64,000 nt of DNA. It comes from Micromonospora rifamycinica. GTDB lineage: Bacteria > Actinomycetota > Actinomycetes > Mycobacteriales > Micromonosporaceae. The DNA lies in the NCBI RefSeq assembly GCF_900090265.1, contig NZ_LT607752.1:6020001-6084000 (forward strand). Direction: 5' to 3'. Both the position numbers and the translations under genes were made by a program. The notes under the pieces are model-generated. The model saw nothing but the letters and a program-made list of their open reading frames with translations. It searched no databases and was not told the DNA's origin. Of this stretch, positions 49,369-58,224 are shown piece after piece; positions within the stretch are counted from its first letter, which is position 1, and each line of letters starts with the position of its first letter.

Positions 49369-50577
49369 TCATCGTAGGGCCGGGCCGGTCACGCCGGCCG
49401 GGACGATCGGGTCGAGCCGGCCCACCGTGAGTGCCACCTGGAGCGCGAACGCGTCCCGGGGCGTCAGCGGGGAGAAGCCGGTCACTTCGGCGATTCGTCG
49501 CAGACGGTAACGGACCGTGTTCGGATGCACGAACAGCGCCCGGGCCGCGCTCTCCAGCGTCCCGCCGGCGGCGAAGAAGGCGTCCAGCGTCTCCAGCAGC
49601 TCCCCACCGGCGCGCAGCAGGGTGGCGTACACGTCGTGCCGCAGCCGGCGGCGGGCCTCGGCGTCCCCGGCCAGCGCCCGCTCGGGCAGCAGGTCGGCCG
49701 CCGGCACCGGGCGGGGCGCGGTGGGCCAGGCCGGGGCCGCCCGGTATCCGGCCAGCGCGGCCCGCGCCGAGTCCGTCGCCTCGTCCAGACTGGGTACGGC
49801 CGGACCGACCACCACCGGCCCCTCACCGAACGCGGGAAGCAGCTTCTCGGTGGCGGTCACCGGATCGGTCGCGCCCCCGAGCACGATGACCAGCCGGTCG
49901 CCGTGCACGCCCCCGATCACCTCCACCCCGATCCGGCGGGCGTGCCGGTAGACGGTGTGCAGCACGGCGGCCACCTCCCCGCCGGGGGACCGGCCCACCG
50001 CGACCGCCACCGGTGGCGCGTCCGCCCAGCCCAGCGCGGCGGCCCGGCTGGCCAGCACGTCGGGGGAGTCGCCGCGGAGCAGGGCGTCGACCAGCAGCGC
50101 CTGCAACCGGGCGTCCCAGGAGCCGCGGGACTCGGCGGCGCGGGCGTAGACCCGGGCGGCGGCGAAGGCGATCTCCCGGGAGAAGCGCAGCACCGCCTCG
50201 CGGAGCTGCTGCTCCTCGCCGGGCGCGGCCAGGTGCGACACCTGCTCCTCGACCACGTCGATGGTCACCTTGATCAACGCCACCGTCTGCTGGAGGCTGA
50301 TCGACCGGGCCAGGGCCAGCGGCGCGGCGTCGAACACCTCGTCGGACACCTCCTGGGTGCTGTCCGTGGTGCCGCCGCCGGAGCCCAGCCACTCGACCAG
50401 GGACCGGGCGCCGGCCTGGGCCACCAGCATCACCCAGGAGCGCTGGTCGGCCGGCAGCTCACGGAACCAGGGCAGGCTCTCGTCCATCCGGGCCACGCTG
50501 GCGGTGGCCAGCGCCCCCGCCGCCCGTTCGATCCGGCGCAGGGTGGCCGTCAGTTCCATCCCACCCGGTTCGTTCAC
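49369..50577 (-). CDS. fasR: PucR/CdaR-type regulator of fatty acid synthesis, FasR-like
   Basis: The 402-aa protein has a GGDEF-like/PucR middle region and a C-terminal CdaR-type helix-turn-helix with RALFVHPNTVRYRLRRIAEVTG. Location directly upstream of fabD on the same strand matches FasR of Streptomyces coelicolor, an activator of the fab operon. The GTG at 50577 or the ATG at 50559 starts the conserved part (ELTATLRRIERAAG). The longer frame is not coding in character. Confidence 0.88.
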   Translation of the reverse strand: MNEPGGMELTATLRRIERAAGALATASVARMDESLPWFRELPADQRSWVMLVAQAGARSLVEWLGSGGGTTDSTQEVSDEVFDAAPLALARSISLQQTVALIKVTIDVVEEQVSHLAAPGEEQQLREAVLRFSREIAFAAARVYARAAESRGSWDARLQALLVDALLRGDSPDVLASRAAALGWADAPPVAVAVGRSPGGEVAAVLHTVYRHARRIGVEVIGGVHGDRLVIVLGGATDPVTATEKLLPAFGEGPVVVGPAVPSLDEATDSARAALAGYRAAPAWPTAPRPVPAADLLPERALAGDAEARRRLRHDVYATLLRAGGELLETLDAFFAAGGTLESAARALFVHPNTVRYRLRRIAEVTGFSPLTPRDAFALQVALTVGRLDPIVPAGVTGPALR

Positions 50578-50753
50578 CGCACCAGCCTGACACGCCCTGA
50601 GCAGGGCCTCGACGCCGGCTCCGGTGCACCGGTCACGAACCGGCCCGGGGCACCGGGTCGCGCGGGCGACGAGCTGCGCTCCGGGCCGGTCGGGCCGGCC
50701 CGGAGCGCGGGGCCGCCCACCGCGCGACGAGCGGGGGCGGCCGGGGCGCGGGG

Positions 50754-51833
50754 TCAGGCCGTGACGGTGAGGTGGACGACCCAGCGCACCTGCGGGGAGG
50801 GGCACGGCGTGGGCGCGTGCCGGCAGACGTTGTCGGTGATGGTGGCGACGTCGACCCGCCCCGGGGCGGTCGCCAGGTAGCTGGCGACGAGCGGCTGGCC
50901 GGTCGGGTACCCGCCGGTCACCTCGCGGGCCACGACCACCCCGGCGGGGGTGACGGTGGGCGGCAGGTAGTTGCTGGCCAGGCTCACCACCAGGGTGTCA
51001 CCGACGCGCAGGGTGAGATCCCGCTGGTTGTCGGGGGCGGTGACCACGACGGTCTGTCCGGTGCCGGTCGGTGGCAACTCGATGACCGAGACGTGCAGCG
51101 TCCACAGGACGGCGGGCAGGGCGCACGGCGGGGTGGCGTACCGGCAGGCGTGGTCGGTCCGGGTGGTCAGGTCGGCGGTGCCCGGGGTCACCGCGCGGAA
51201 CGTCGCCGCCAGGGGCTGCCCGGTCGGGTAGCCGCCGCTGCTCGAGAGGGGGGAGAGCGCGCCGCCGGTGACCGTGGGCGGCAGGTAGTCGGCGGCGAGG
51301 GCCACGCCCAGCGTCTGCCCGACGAACAGGGTGACGGTGCGCTGGTTGTCGGCCTCCTGCACGGTGACGTCCGCGCCGCTCGGCGGGCTGACGGTGGTCG
51401 GTGGGGCGGCGTCGTTGGTGCAGCTCGGCGTCGGCGTCGAGGTGGGGCCGGCGAGCTGGACCCCGAAGGTGGTCGACGCGCCCGGGGCGAGCACCCCGTT
51501 GTACGACGCGTTGGTCGCGGTCGCGGTGCCGCCGGTCGCGGCGATCGAGGTGTTCCAGGACGACACGATCCGCTGGCTGTCGGCGAGCGGCCAGCTGACC
51601 GTCCACCGGTGGGCGGTCGCCGACGCGGTGTTGACGACGGTGAAGGTGGTGATCTGGCCGCCGTTGGCCCCGCTGCCCCACTGGGAGTCGACCCGGACCG
51701 TGGCGGTGCACCCGCCGACCGTGGTGGCCGTGGCGGGTGCGCCCCCGGCGACAGTGGTCATGCCGAGGGCCACGACGGTGGTGGCGGCGACGATGCCGCA
51801 CGCCGTCAGGACGGACCTCCTGGAAGCGATCAT
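50754..51833 (-). CDS. Secreted CBM2 protein with a duplicated, unidentified domain
   Basis: The 359-aa protein starts at ATG 51833, with GGAGGA 6 nt upstream. It has a signal with SRR (possibly Tat), then a CBM2-like module (about 40-130: VDSQWG, VSWPLADSQRIVSSWN, SYNGVLAPGASTTFG). After a Pro/Thr linker come two about 95-residue copies of one domain: both contain DNQR, NYLPPTV or DYLPPTV, GGYPTGQPL and a Cys pair (CRYATPPC, CRHAPTPC). The domain resembles a chagasin-type Ig fold but is not securely assigned. It is cellulose-anchored and extracellular, with no catalytic motif. Confidence 0.8.
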   Translation of the reverse strand: MIASRRSVLTACGIVAATTVVALGMTTVAGGAPATATTVGGCTATVRVDSQWGSGANGGQITTFTVVNTASATAHRWTVSWPLADSQRIVSSWNTSIAATGGTATATNASYNGVLAPGASTTFGVQLAGPTSTPTPSCTNDAAPPTTVSPPSGADVTVQEADNQRTVTLFVGQTLGVALAADYLPPTVTGGALSPLSSSGGYPTGQPLAATFRAVTPGTADLTTRTDHACRYATPPCALPAVLWTLHVSVIELPPTGTGQTVVVTAPDNQRDLTLRVGDTLVVSLASNYLPPTVTPAGVVVAREVTGGYPTGQPLVASYLATAPGRVDVATITDNVCRHAPTPCPSPQVRWVVHLTVTA

Positions 51834-51952
51834 GTCCATTCCTCCGATCCGGCGGATCTCCGGCCGGGCGGCGTCGGACGACAGGTGCCGGCCTGGTTGC
51901 GTTCCGCACCGCACCCTACGACCGGCCGAAAAGGGCGGTCAATAGATTTACG

Positions 51953-52639
51953 TCAATGTTGCCGGAGATCGGACCGCGGTGCCGGGACGGGCAGGGCCAA
52001 CTCCTGGGCGAGGATCGCCGCCTGTACCCGGCTGCGCAGCGCCAGCTTGGCCAGAATCCGGCTGACATGGGTCTTGGCGGTGCTCTCCGCCACCGCCAAC
52101 CGGTCCGCGATCTGCTGGTTGGACAGGCCGACGCCCAGACAGGCCAGCACGTCGCGCTCCCGGGGCGTCAACGCGGCCACCGCCTCCCGCTCCGCGTCGC
52201 CGACGCCCGGCGCGGTCGCCGCGAAGGCCGAGATCAGCCGCCGGGTCAGGGTCGGGGCGATCACCCCCTCGCCCCGGGCCACCGCGCGCACCGCCGCCAC
52301 CAGCCCGGCCGCGTCGGTGTCCTTGAGCAGGAAGCCGGCCGCCCCCGCCCGCAGCGCGCCGAAGACGTACTCGTCGAGGTCGAAGGTGGTCAGTACCAGC
52401 ACCTCGGCGGTACCGGCGGCGACGATCTCCCGGGTCGCGGACACCCCGTCCAGCCGGGGCATCCGGACGTCCAGCACCGCCACGTCGGGGAGCAGCTCCC
52501 GGCAGAGCCGGACCGCCGCCACCCCGTCGGCCGCCTCACCCACCACCTCGATCTCCGGCGCCCCGGCCAGGATCAGCGCCAGCCCGGCCCGCACCGCGTC
52601 CTGGTCGTCGGCCAGCACCACCCGCACCGGGGCGGTCAC
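51953..52639 (-). CDS. NarL/LuxR-family response regulator
   Basis: The 228-aa protein has a receiver domain with acidic pocket VVLADDQDAVR, phosphoacceptor Asp in VAVLDVRMPRLDG and the conserved Lys in GFLLKDTD, plus a C-terminal LuxR HTH (LTPRERDVLACLG...TAKTHVSRILAKL). It is the partner of the histidine kinase: its GTG overlaps the kinase stop (GTGA). Confidence 0.94.
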   Translation of the reverse strand: MTAPVRVVLADDQDAVRAGLALILAGAPEIEVVGEAADGVAAVRLCRELLPDVAVLDVRMPRLDGVSATREIVAAGTAEVLVLTTFDLDEYVFGALRAGAAGFLLKDTDAAGLVAAVRAVARGEGVIAPTLTRRLISAFAATAPGVGDAEREAVAALTPRERDVLACLGVGLSNQQIADRLAVAESTAKTHVSRILAKLALRSRVQAAILAQELALPVPAPRSDLRQH

Positions 52640-53832
52640 GCCGACGCCCTGGTGGGCAGCGCCGCCCGGACCCGCCAGCACCCGTCCCGGAGACCGCCGG
52701 TGAACTCCCCGTCGAGCAGGGTGGCCCGCTCCCGCATCCCGATCAGCCCCGCGCCGCCGCCCGGCAGCCCCGCACCGGCCGTCGCCACCGCACCGGGCCG
52801 GTCGGACCGCACCGGATTCTCCACCGTCACCACCACCTCCGCCGGCCCGTACGCCACGGTCAACTCCGCCGTGCCCCGGCCGTGGCGCAGCGCGTTGGTC
52901 AACGACTCCTGCACGATCCGGTACGCCGCCAGGTCGACCCCGACCGGCAGCGGCCGGGGTCGGCCCTCGACCGTCGTCCGGACCCGCAGACCGGCCGCGG
53001 CCATCCGGGCCAGCAGCTGGTCCAGCTCGGCCAGGCGGACCCGGGTGGCCTCCCGTACCGGATCGGTGGACGGCTCCCGCAGCAGCCCGACGAGCTGCCG
53101 CATCTCCGTCATCCCCTGCACGCTGCTCTCCCGGATCACCCGCAGCGCCGCCTCGACCCGGAGCCGGTCCAGCCCGGGGGCGGCGAGCACGGCGGTGGCG
53201 TGCAGGGCCACCGCGCTGAGATGGTTCGCCACCACGTCGTGCAGCTCACGGGCCATCCGGGCGCGCTCGGCCAGCACCGCCTGCCGCCGGTCCAGCTCGA
53301 CCAGCCGGGCGGTCTGCTCGGCGCGGGTCCGTTCGGCCGCCGCCTGGTCGCGGTACTGCCGCACGCTGACCCCGGTGACCACCGGCAGCACCCCGAGCAG
53401 GGCGAACGGCACCCCCACCCCGGCACCCCGCCAGCCCCAGACCAGCATGCCGAGGGCGGTGCTGCCGACACCCAGGCCGACGGTGACCCGCAGCAGCCAG
53501 CGCCGCAACCGGGGCGGGCCGTACACGCACGTGTCGTACAACACCTGGGTGTAGATCACGGTGCTGCCCACCGAGACGCCGAGTGCGGCGTCGGCCAGCA
53601 CCGCCACGGTGCCCACCGCCAGACCGGTGCGGGTCGCCACCCGGCGCAGCCCGACGGCCACGCTCACCGCCAGCAGCGGCAGCAGGAAGCACGCCCTCGG
53701 CACGTCCGGTGCCCAGGGGAACTGGGGCTGCAGGCCGACGCCGTAGACCGCCAGGCCGCCGCCGAGGGACGCTCCGGCCAGCGCCAGGTCGCGCCCGGGC
53801 CGACCGGAGCCGGCCCAGCCCGGCATCCGCAT
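52636..53832 (-). CDS. Two-component sensor histidine kinase (NarX/DesK-like)
   Basis: The 398-aa membrane kinase has about five or six N-terminal helices with no clear extracellular sensor domain, then a HisKA_3 box ELHDVVANHLSAVALH (His phosphoacceptor), and an ATPase domain with N-box and GAGLIGMRERATLLDG. The start at 53832 (MRMPGWAG) begins the first helix. The signal is unknown; this type often senses cell-envelope stress. Confidence 0.92.
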   Translation of the reverse strand: MRMPGWAGSGRPGRDLALAGASLGGGLAVYGVGLQPQFPWAPDVPRACFLLPLLAVSVAVGLRRVATRTGLAVGTVAVLADAALGVSVGSTVIYTQVLYDTCVYGPPRLRRWLLRVTVGLGVGSTALGMLVWGWRGAGVGVPFALLGVLPVVTGVSVRQYRDQAAAERTRAEQTARLVELDRRQAVLAERARMARELHDVVANHLSAVALHATAVLAAPGLDRLRVEAALRVIRESSVQGMTEMRQLVGLLREPSTDPVREATRVRLAELDQLLARMAAAGLRVRTTVEGRPRPLPVGVDLAAYRIVQESLTNALRHGRGTAELTVAYGPAEVVVTVENPVRSDRPGAVATAGAGLPGGGAGLIGMRERATLLDGEFTGGLRDGCWRVRAALPTRASA

Positions 53833-54022
53833 GGTCCCGATCCCATCACACCCCGGGGCCGGTCCCCTCCGACCTGGGCAGGACACCGCCCGCCCGGCCG
53901 TCCGTCGAAGGAGGTACGCCGGCCGGCGGTCCGTCGAACGATGGACCCGCAACTCGTCCCCGCCGGTGAGGTGGGGGCCGGCCCGCCCCGGCACGCTGGA
54001 GAGCACGACGGGGAGGTTGGAC

Positions 54023-54562
54023 ATGCTGCTGGCGGTCATCATCGGCTGCGAGGTCGGGTTCTGGGTGCTGCTGGTCGCCGGGCTGGTCGCCCGGTACCCG
54101 CTGCGCCGGCCCCGGGTGGGCGCGGCGCTGCTGGTCTGCGTCCCACTGGTCGACCTGGTGCTGCTGGTCGCGGCCGGGGTGGACCTGCGGCGAGGGGCCA
54201 CCGCGGACGCCACCCACGGGCTGGCCGCCATCTACCTCGGCTTCTCGGTGGCGTTCGGGCACTCCCTGATCCGCTGGGCGGACCAGCGCTTCGCCCACCG
54301 GTTCGCGGGCGGGCCGCCGCCGGTGAAGCCACCCCGTTACGGCTGGGCGCGGGCCCGGCACGAGTGGCGGGAGTGGGGGAAGGCGCTGCTCGGCTGGGCC
54401 GTCGCGTGTGCCCTGCTGGCCACCGCGATCGTCGTCGTCGGCGACGCCGAGCGCACCCGGGAGCTGGCGAACTGGATTCGCAACCTCACCGTCGGGCTGC
54501 TGATCTGGCTGGTCGCGTTCCCGGTCTGGGAGACGATCTTCCCGCGCCGACCCAGGCCCTGA
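54023..54562 (+). CDS. Four-helix membrane protein, unknown
   Basis: The 179-aa protein starts at ATG 54023 behind GGGGAGG. It has four membrane helices (LLAVIIGCEVGFWVLLVAG, ALLVCVPLVDLVLLVAAG, a third near AAIYLGFSVAFGHSLI, and the last pair WGKALLGWAVACALL and TVGLLIWLVAFPVWE). The conserved WxxRFA and YGWARARHEWREWGK loop is cytoplasmic. No family is recognised. It is divergent from the two-component genes. Confidence 0.8.
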   Translation: MLLAVIIGCEVGFWVLLVAGLVARYPLRRPRVGAALLVCVPLVDLVLLVAAGVDLRRGATADATHGLAAIYLGFSVAFGHSLIRWADQRFAHRFAGGPPPVKPPRYGWARARHEWREWGKALLGWAVACALLATAIVVVGDAERTRELANWIRNLTVGLLIWLVAFPVWETIFPRRPRP

Positions 54563-54665
54563 CACCGGGGTACGCGCTGCACGGCGTGTCGGTGCCGGCC
54601 AGTACGGTGGCACTGCCGCGCCGGGATGTCGTCCCGGTGCGCGACGCGAGTGTGAGGAGACCGGG

Positions 54666-55022
54666 ATGGCGCACGGGGAGGCCGAACAAGGCTGCGCCCA
54701 GGGCGAGCCCTGCCGGCCGGGCCACCACGACCAGCCGGGGGTGGCGCGACCGCACCGCCGGCTGGCGACGGAGCAGGTCTGTCGGGCGGCTGAGCGGGCC
54801 GACGACGAGCTGGCGCTGCCCCGCCAGCGGGGCACCGAGCCGGCCGACGGGCCGGTGTCCCGACCGGCGGCGGTGGAACCCGGTCCGGTGGGTCAGCCCG
54901 ACGCACCGACCCGGGCCTGCCGCAGTGACCTGGCCGGGTGGGCCGGTGCCCACCGGCACGGGCCGGTGCGTCCGGTGCGGCGTCCGCAGCGCCTCCAGCG
55001 CCCACCGCAGCGCTGGTGCTGA
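54666..55022 (+). CDS. Hypothetical soluble protein, 118 aa
   Basis: ATG 54666 is preceded by GAGGAG with 5-nt spacing, and third codon positions are almost all G or C, as in the real genes here. The product is rich in Gln, His, Pro and Arg, with several cysteines (EQGCAQGEPCRPGHHD near the start, RWC at the end). There are no recognisable domains or membrane helices. It could be a low-complexity or fast-evolving protein; a competing minus-strand frame looks poorer. Confidence 0.5.
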   Translation: MAHGEAEQGCAQGEPCRPGHHDQPGVARPHRRLATEQVCRAAERADDELALPRQRGTEPADGPVSRPAAVEPGPVGQPDAPTRACRSDLAGWAGAHRHGPVRPVRRPQRLQRPPQRWC

Positions 55023-55075
55023 CCGGCCTGCCCCGGCGCTGGTGCTGACCGGCCGCTGCCGCGCCGGCTGACGGA

Positions 55076-55735
55076 TCAGCGGGTGCGGCGGCGGACCAGC
55101 AGGGCGATACCGGCCAGGCCGAGGGTGATCACCAGCATCACCCCGACGTTGAGCAGCAGCAACCGCTGGAGTTCGGCGAGCGCGTCGTCGATGTCCCGGC
55201 CCGGGTTCAGGGCGTCCTCCGGGAGCACCCGTTCGCCGCCGCCGACGCCACCGGTCACCGTGTCGAGTCGGCGTTCCAACGGCACCCCGGCGGCCCGCAG
55301 CGTCTCGGACATGTTGAGCCGCCCGAGGAACCACCCGGCGGTGGTCTTGCGCTGGTCGGGCTGCTTGGCCGGGCGGTAGGCCCGGGGGCCGCCCTTGGCC
55401 AGCGGATAGAGGTCGTACGTCTGCTTGGGAACGTCCCCGGCGAGCACGACGATCGTGTACTTCGGACCGAGGTCCGCCGGCTTGGGCCCCTTGGCCTCAC
55501 CGGTGCGGCCGAACCAGCTGACCTGGTCGATGACCGCGACCACCTGGGTCGGCGCGGTGTCCGTCCGCAGCCGCAACGGTGCGCTCAGCCCGACGCCGGT
55601 GATGTCCACCCCGGCCGGGGGCGTCTTCGGCGCGGCCCGGTGCGCGTCGGCCGCCTGTGCCGCCGGACCGGTGGTCAGGACCACCGTCACCACCATGGCG
55701 ACCACTGCGAGCAGCCGCCTCACCTTCTCGGCCAT
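55076..55735 (-). CDS. Secreted or membrane-anchored protein, unknown
   Basis: The 219-aa protein has an N-terminal signal (AMVVTVVLTTGPAAQA), an extracellular domain with PTQVVAVIDQVSWFG and PKYTIVVLAGDVPKQTYDLYP, and a C-terminal helix with a basic tail (VMLVITLGLAGIALLVRRRTR), so it is probably a type I membrane protein. No known family. It starts at ATG 55735 behind GAGGCGG and is divergent from the CopC gene. Confidence 0.75.
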   Translation of the reverse strand: MAEKVRRLLAVVAMVVTVVLTTGPAAQAADAHRAAPKTPPAGVDITGVGLSAPLRLRTDTAPTQVVAVIDQVSWFGRTGEAKGPKPADLGPKYTIVVLAGDVPKQTYDLYPLAKGGPRAYRPAKQPDQRKTTAGWFLGRLNMSETLRAAGVPLERRLDTVTGGVGGGERVLPEDALNPGRDIDDALAELQRLLLLNVGVMLVITLGLAGIALLVRRRTR

Positions 55736-55958
55736 CGCCGCCTCCTCGCCCCGTTCGATGGATGGCTGTGCTGCGGGTCACGTGCGGATCGGTCGACGAC
55801 GGTGGTCGACCGGGCAGCGCCGGCCCCACCTCATAGACTCCATGGAACATCGCGCGGATGCAGCTCTGGGAACAATAAGTGGAACTATCTGCGATCCCCG
55901 AACGACCACAAGACAGCCACGTGATCAGTGGGCGGATCTTACCTTTGCGGAGGGCTTC

Positions 55959-56567
55959 ATGGGGGGCAGGGTCGCACGGCTGGTACGGGCGGTGCCAGTG
56001 CTCGTCGGCGTGGTGCTCGCGGTCGCGCTGTCGTCCGCGTCGCCGGCGTACGCGCACAACTCGCTGACCGGCAGCAATCCGGCCAATGGTGCCCGGATCG
56101 CCACCGCGCCGACCACGGTGGAGCTGCGCTTCCTGGCCAAGCTCGACCCGGCCAGGACGAAGATCACAGTGACCGGGCCGGACAACATCCCGGCCGCCGG
56201 TGGTGCGCCGGCCTTCTCCGGCAGCCGGGTCAGCGTGCCGTTCACCCCCGGAGCGGCGGGCCTCTACATCGTCGAGTACCGACTGCCCTCCAGCGACGGG
56301 CACCCGGTCAAGGGCGAGGTGCGGTTCACCCTCACCACCGGCACCGCCGCCGTGCCCCCGTCACCGTCGGCCACCCCATCGGCCAGTGCCACCCCGACGC
56401 CGACGGAGAGCAGCAGCCCGGCACCGGCCGCGTCGTCGGCGGACCCGGTCCCCACCGCCGGCACCGACGACGCCGGCCGGGGCTGGCTCTGGGCGGCCGG
56501 CGGCCTGGCGCTGCTCGCCGCGCTCGTCACCGGGCTGTTCCTGCGCCGCCGTTCGACCCGCCCCTGA
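55959..56567 (+). CDS. CopC-domain protein with C-terminal membrane anchor
   Basis: The 202-aa protein has a signal ending AYAHNS, which exposes an N-terminal His after cleavage, as in copper-binding CopC. The Ig-like CopC domain includes SNPANGARIATAPTTVELRF and SSDGHPVKGEVRFTL, whose His is the second copper ligand. A Pro/Ser/Thr linker and one membrane span follow. It likely binds Cu(II) at the cell surface. CopD is usually adjacent, but none is here. Confidence 0.85.
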   Translation: MGGRVARLVRAVPVLVGVVLAVALSSASPAYAHNSLTGSNPANGARIATAPTTVELRFLAKLDPARTKITVTGPDNIPAAGGAPAFSGSRVSVPFTPGAAGLYIVEYRLPSSDGHPVKGEVRFTLTTGTAAVPPSPSATPSASATPTPTESSSPAPAASSADPVPTAGTDDAGRGWLWAAGGLALLAALVTGLFLRRRSTRP

Positions 56568-56612
56568 CCGGCGGGCCGGGGCGGCGGTGCGGACCGGTCG
56601 GCGGCGCGGGGC

Positions 56613-58022
56613 TCAGATCAGCCGGAGCCGGGCGGCCCGCAGCCGGGTCAGCGTGCGCTCCCGGCCGAGCACCTCCAGCGACTCGAACAGCGGCAGCCCG
56701 ACGGTACGGCCGGTGACCGCCACCCGGACGGGAGCCTGGGCCTTGCCGAGCTTCAGGCCACGGTCCGCGCCGACCGCCTCCAGCGTCGACTTCAGCGACT
56801 CCGCGTCCCACGCCGTCAACGCCGTGTAGCCGGCGACGGCCGCGTCGAGCAGGTCGGCCGCCCCCTCCTTCATCGCCTTCGTCCAGGCCGCCTCGTCGAT
56901 CGACGGCTCGGCGAGGAAGAGGAAGTCGACGTTGGGCACGATCTCGCTGAGCACCGCGATCCGGGTCTGCGCCAGCGGGGCCACCGCGGCGAACGCGTCG
57001 GCGTCGAACTCCGCCGGCTGCCACGGCGGCGGCGCGATGGTGCCGGTGCCGGTCAGCCACGGCTGGCAGGCGGCCACGAACTCGTCGACCGGCAACGCCC
57101 GGATGTACTCGCCGTTGAACGCGCGCAGCTTCTTCTCGTCGAAGAAGGCGGGGGAGGGGTTGACCTCGGTCAACCGGAACTCCTCCTCGATCACCGACCA
57201 GGGCACGATCTCCCGGTCGCCCGACGGCGCCCAGCCGAGCAGCATCAGGTAGTTGCGCATCGCGGCGGCGAGGTAGCCCTCGTCCCGGTACGCCTCCAGG
57301 GCCACCTTGTCGCGGCGCTTGGAGAGCTTCTGCCGCTTCTCGTTGACCACCACCGGCACGTGTGCCCAGACCGGCGGCTCGACCCCCAGCGCCTCCCAGA
57401 GGAGCTGCTGCTTGGGGGTGTTCGGCAGGTGCTCCTCGGCCCGGATCACGTGGGTGATCCCCATCGTCATGTCGTCCACGACGTTGGCGAGCAGGAACAC
57501 CGGGGAGCCGTCACCCCGGGCGATGACGAAGTCCTCGATCAGCTTGTTCTCGAAGGTCGGCTCACCCCGGATCAGGTCGATCACCACCGTGCTGCCCTCG
57601 TCCGGGGTGCGGAAACGCAGCGCCCGTCCGTCGCCCGCCGCCAGCCCCCGGTCCCGGCAGAAGCCGTCGTAGCCCTGGTACTGCGAGCCGGTGCGGGTCT
57701 GCACCGCCTCCCGGGTGCAGTCGCAGTAGTAGGCCCGCCCGGCGTCGCGCAGCCGCTGGGCGGCGGCCCGGTGCTCACCGGCGTACGACGACTGGAAGTA
57801 GGGGCCTTCGTAGCTGCCCCGGGCGATGCCGATCCAGTCCAGCGCGGACAGGATGCCCTCGGTCCATTCGGGCCTGTTGCGGGCGGCGTCGGTGTCCTCG
57901 ACGCGCAGCACGAACACCCCGCCCTGCTGCTTGGCGTAGATCCAGTTCTGCAGCGCCGAGCGGGCACCGCCGACGTGGAACATACCGGTCGGGGAGGGGG
58001 CGAAGCGCACACGTACCGTCAC
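56613..58022 (-). CDS. gltX: Glutamyl-tRNA synthetase
   Basis: The 469-aa class I enzyme has the HIGH-type motif as FHVGGAR and the KMSKS motif as KLSKR. Other family segments are VLRVEDTDAARN, a Cys-rich zinc-like CDCTR and VFLLANVVDDMTMGITHVIR. It makes Glu-tRNA, and indirectly Gln-tRNA in bacteria that lack GlnRS. The ATG at 58022 is the natural start. A 202-nt GC-rich repeat-bearing gap lies upstream. Confidence 0.96.
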   Translation of the reverse strand: MTVRVRFAPSPTGMFHVGGARSALQNWIYAKQQGGVFVLRVEDTDAARNRPEWTEGILSALDWIGIARGSYEGPYFQSSYAGEHRAAAQRLRDAGRAYYCDCTREAVQTRTGSQYQGYDGFCRDRGLAAGDGRALRFRTPDEGSTVVIDLIRGEPTFENKLIEDFVIARGDGSPVFLLANVVDDMTMGITHVIRAEEHLPNTPKQQLLWEALGVEPPVWAHVPVVVNEKRQKLSKRRDKVALEAYRDEGYLAAAMRNYLMLLGWAPSGDREIVPWSVIEEEFRLTEVNPSPAFFDEKKLRAFNGEYIRALPVDEFVAACQPWLTGTGTIAPPPWQPAEFDADAFAAVAPLAQTRIAVLSEIVPNVDFLFLAEPSIDEAAWTKAMKEGAADLLDAAVAGYTALTAWDAESLKSTLEAVGADRGLKLGKAQAPVRVAVTGRTVGLPLFESLEVLGRERTLTRLRAARLRLI

Positions 58023-58224
58023 GTCGCCCAGCCTACGGCCGGGCTCGACCAGGCTCCGCCAGGGGGCCGGGACACCGCCGCCCCCGCGCGCGTCGGCGGC
58101 GGCTCCCGGTCCGCCGGCTCCTCCAGCACCAGCCGCCGCCCCCGCGCGCGTCGGCGGCGGACCGGACCGCCGGCCGCGGGACCGGACCGGTCGGCGGCGG
58201 CCCCGGCCGGCACCCGGCCGGGGC
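58023..58224. other. Gap with a 26-nt direct repeat
   Basis: The sequence GCCGCCCCCGCGCGCGTCGG occurs at about 58076 and again at about 58133. It is otherwise featureless, very GC-rich and non-coding. Confidence 0.5.
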
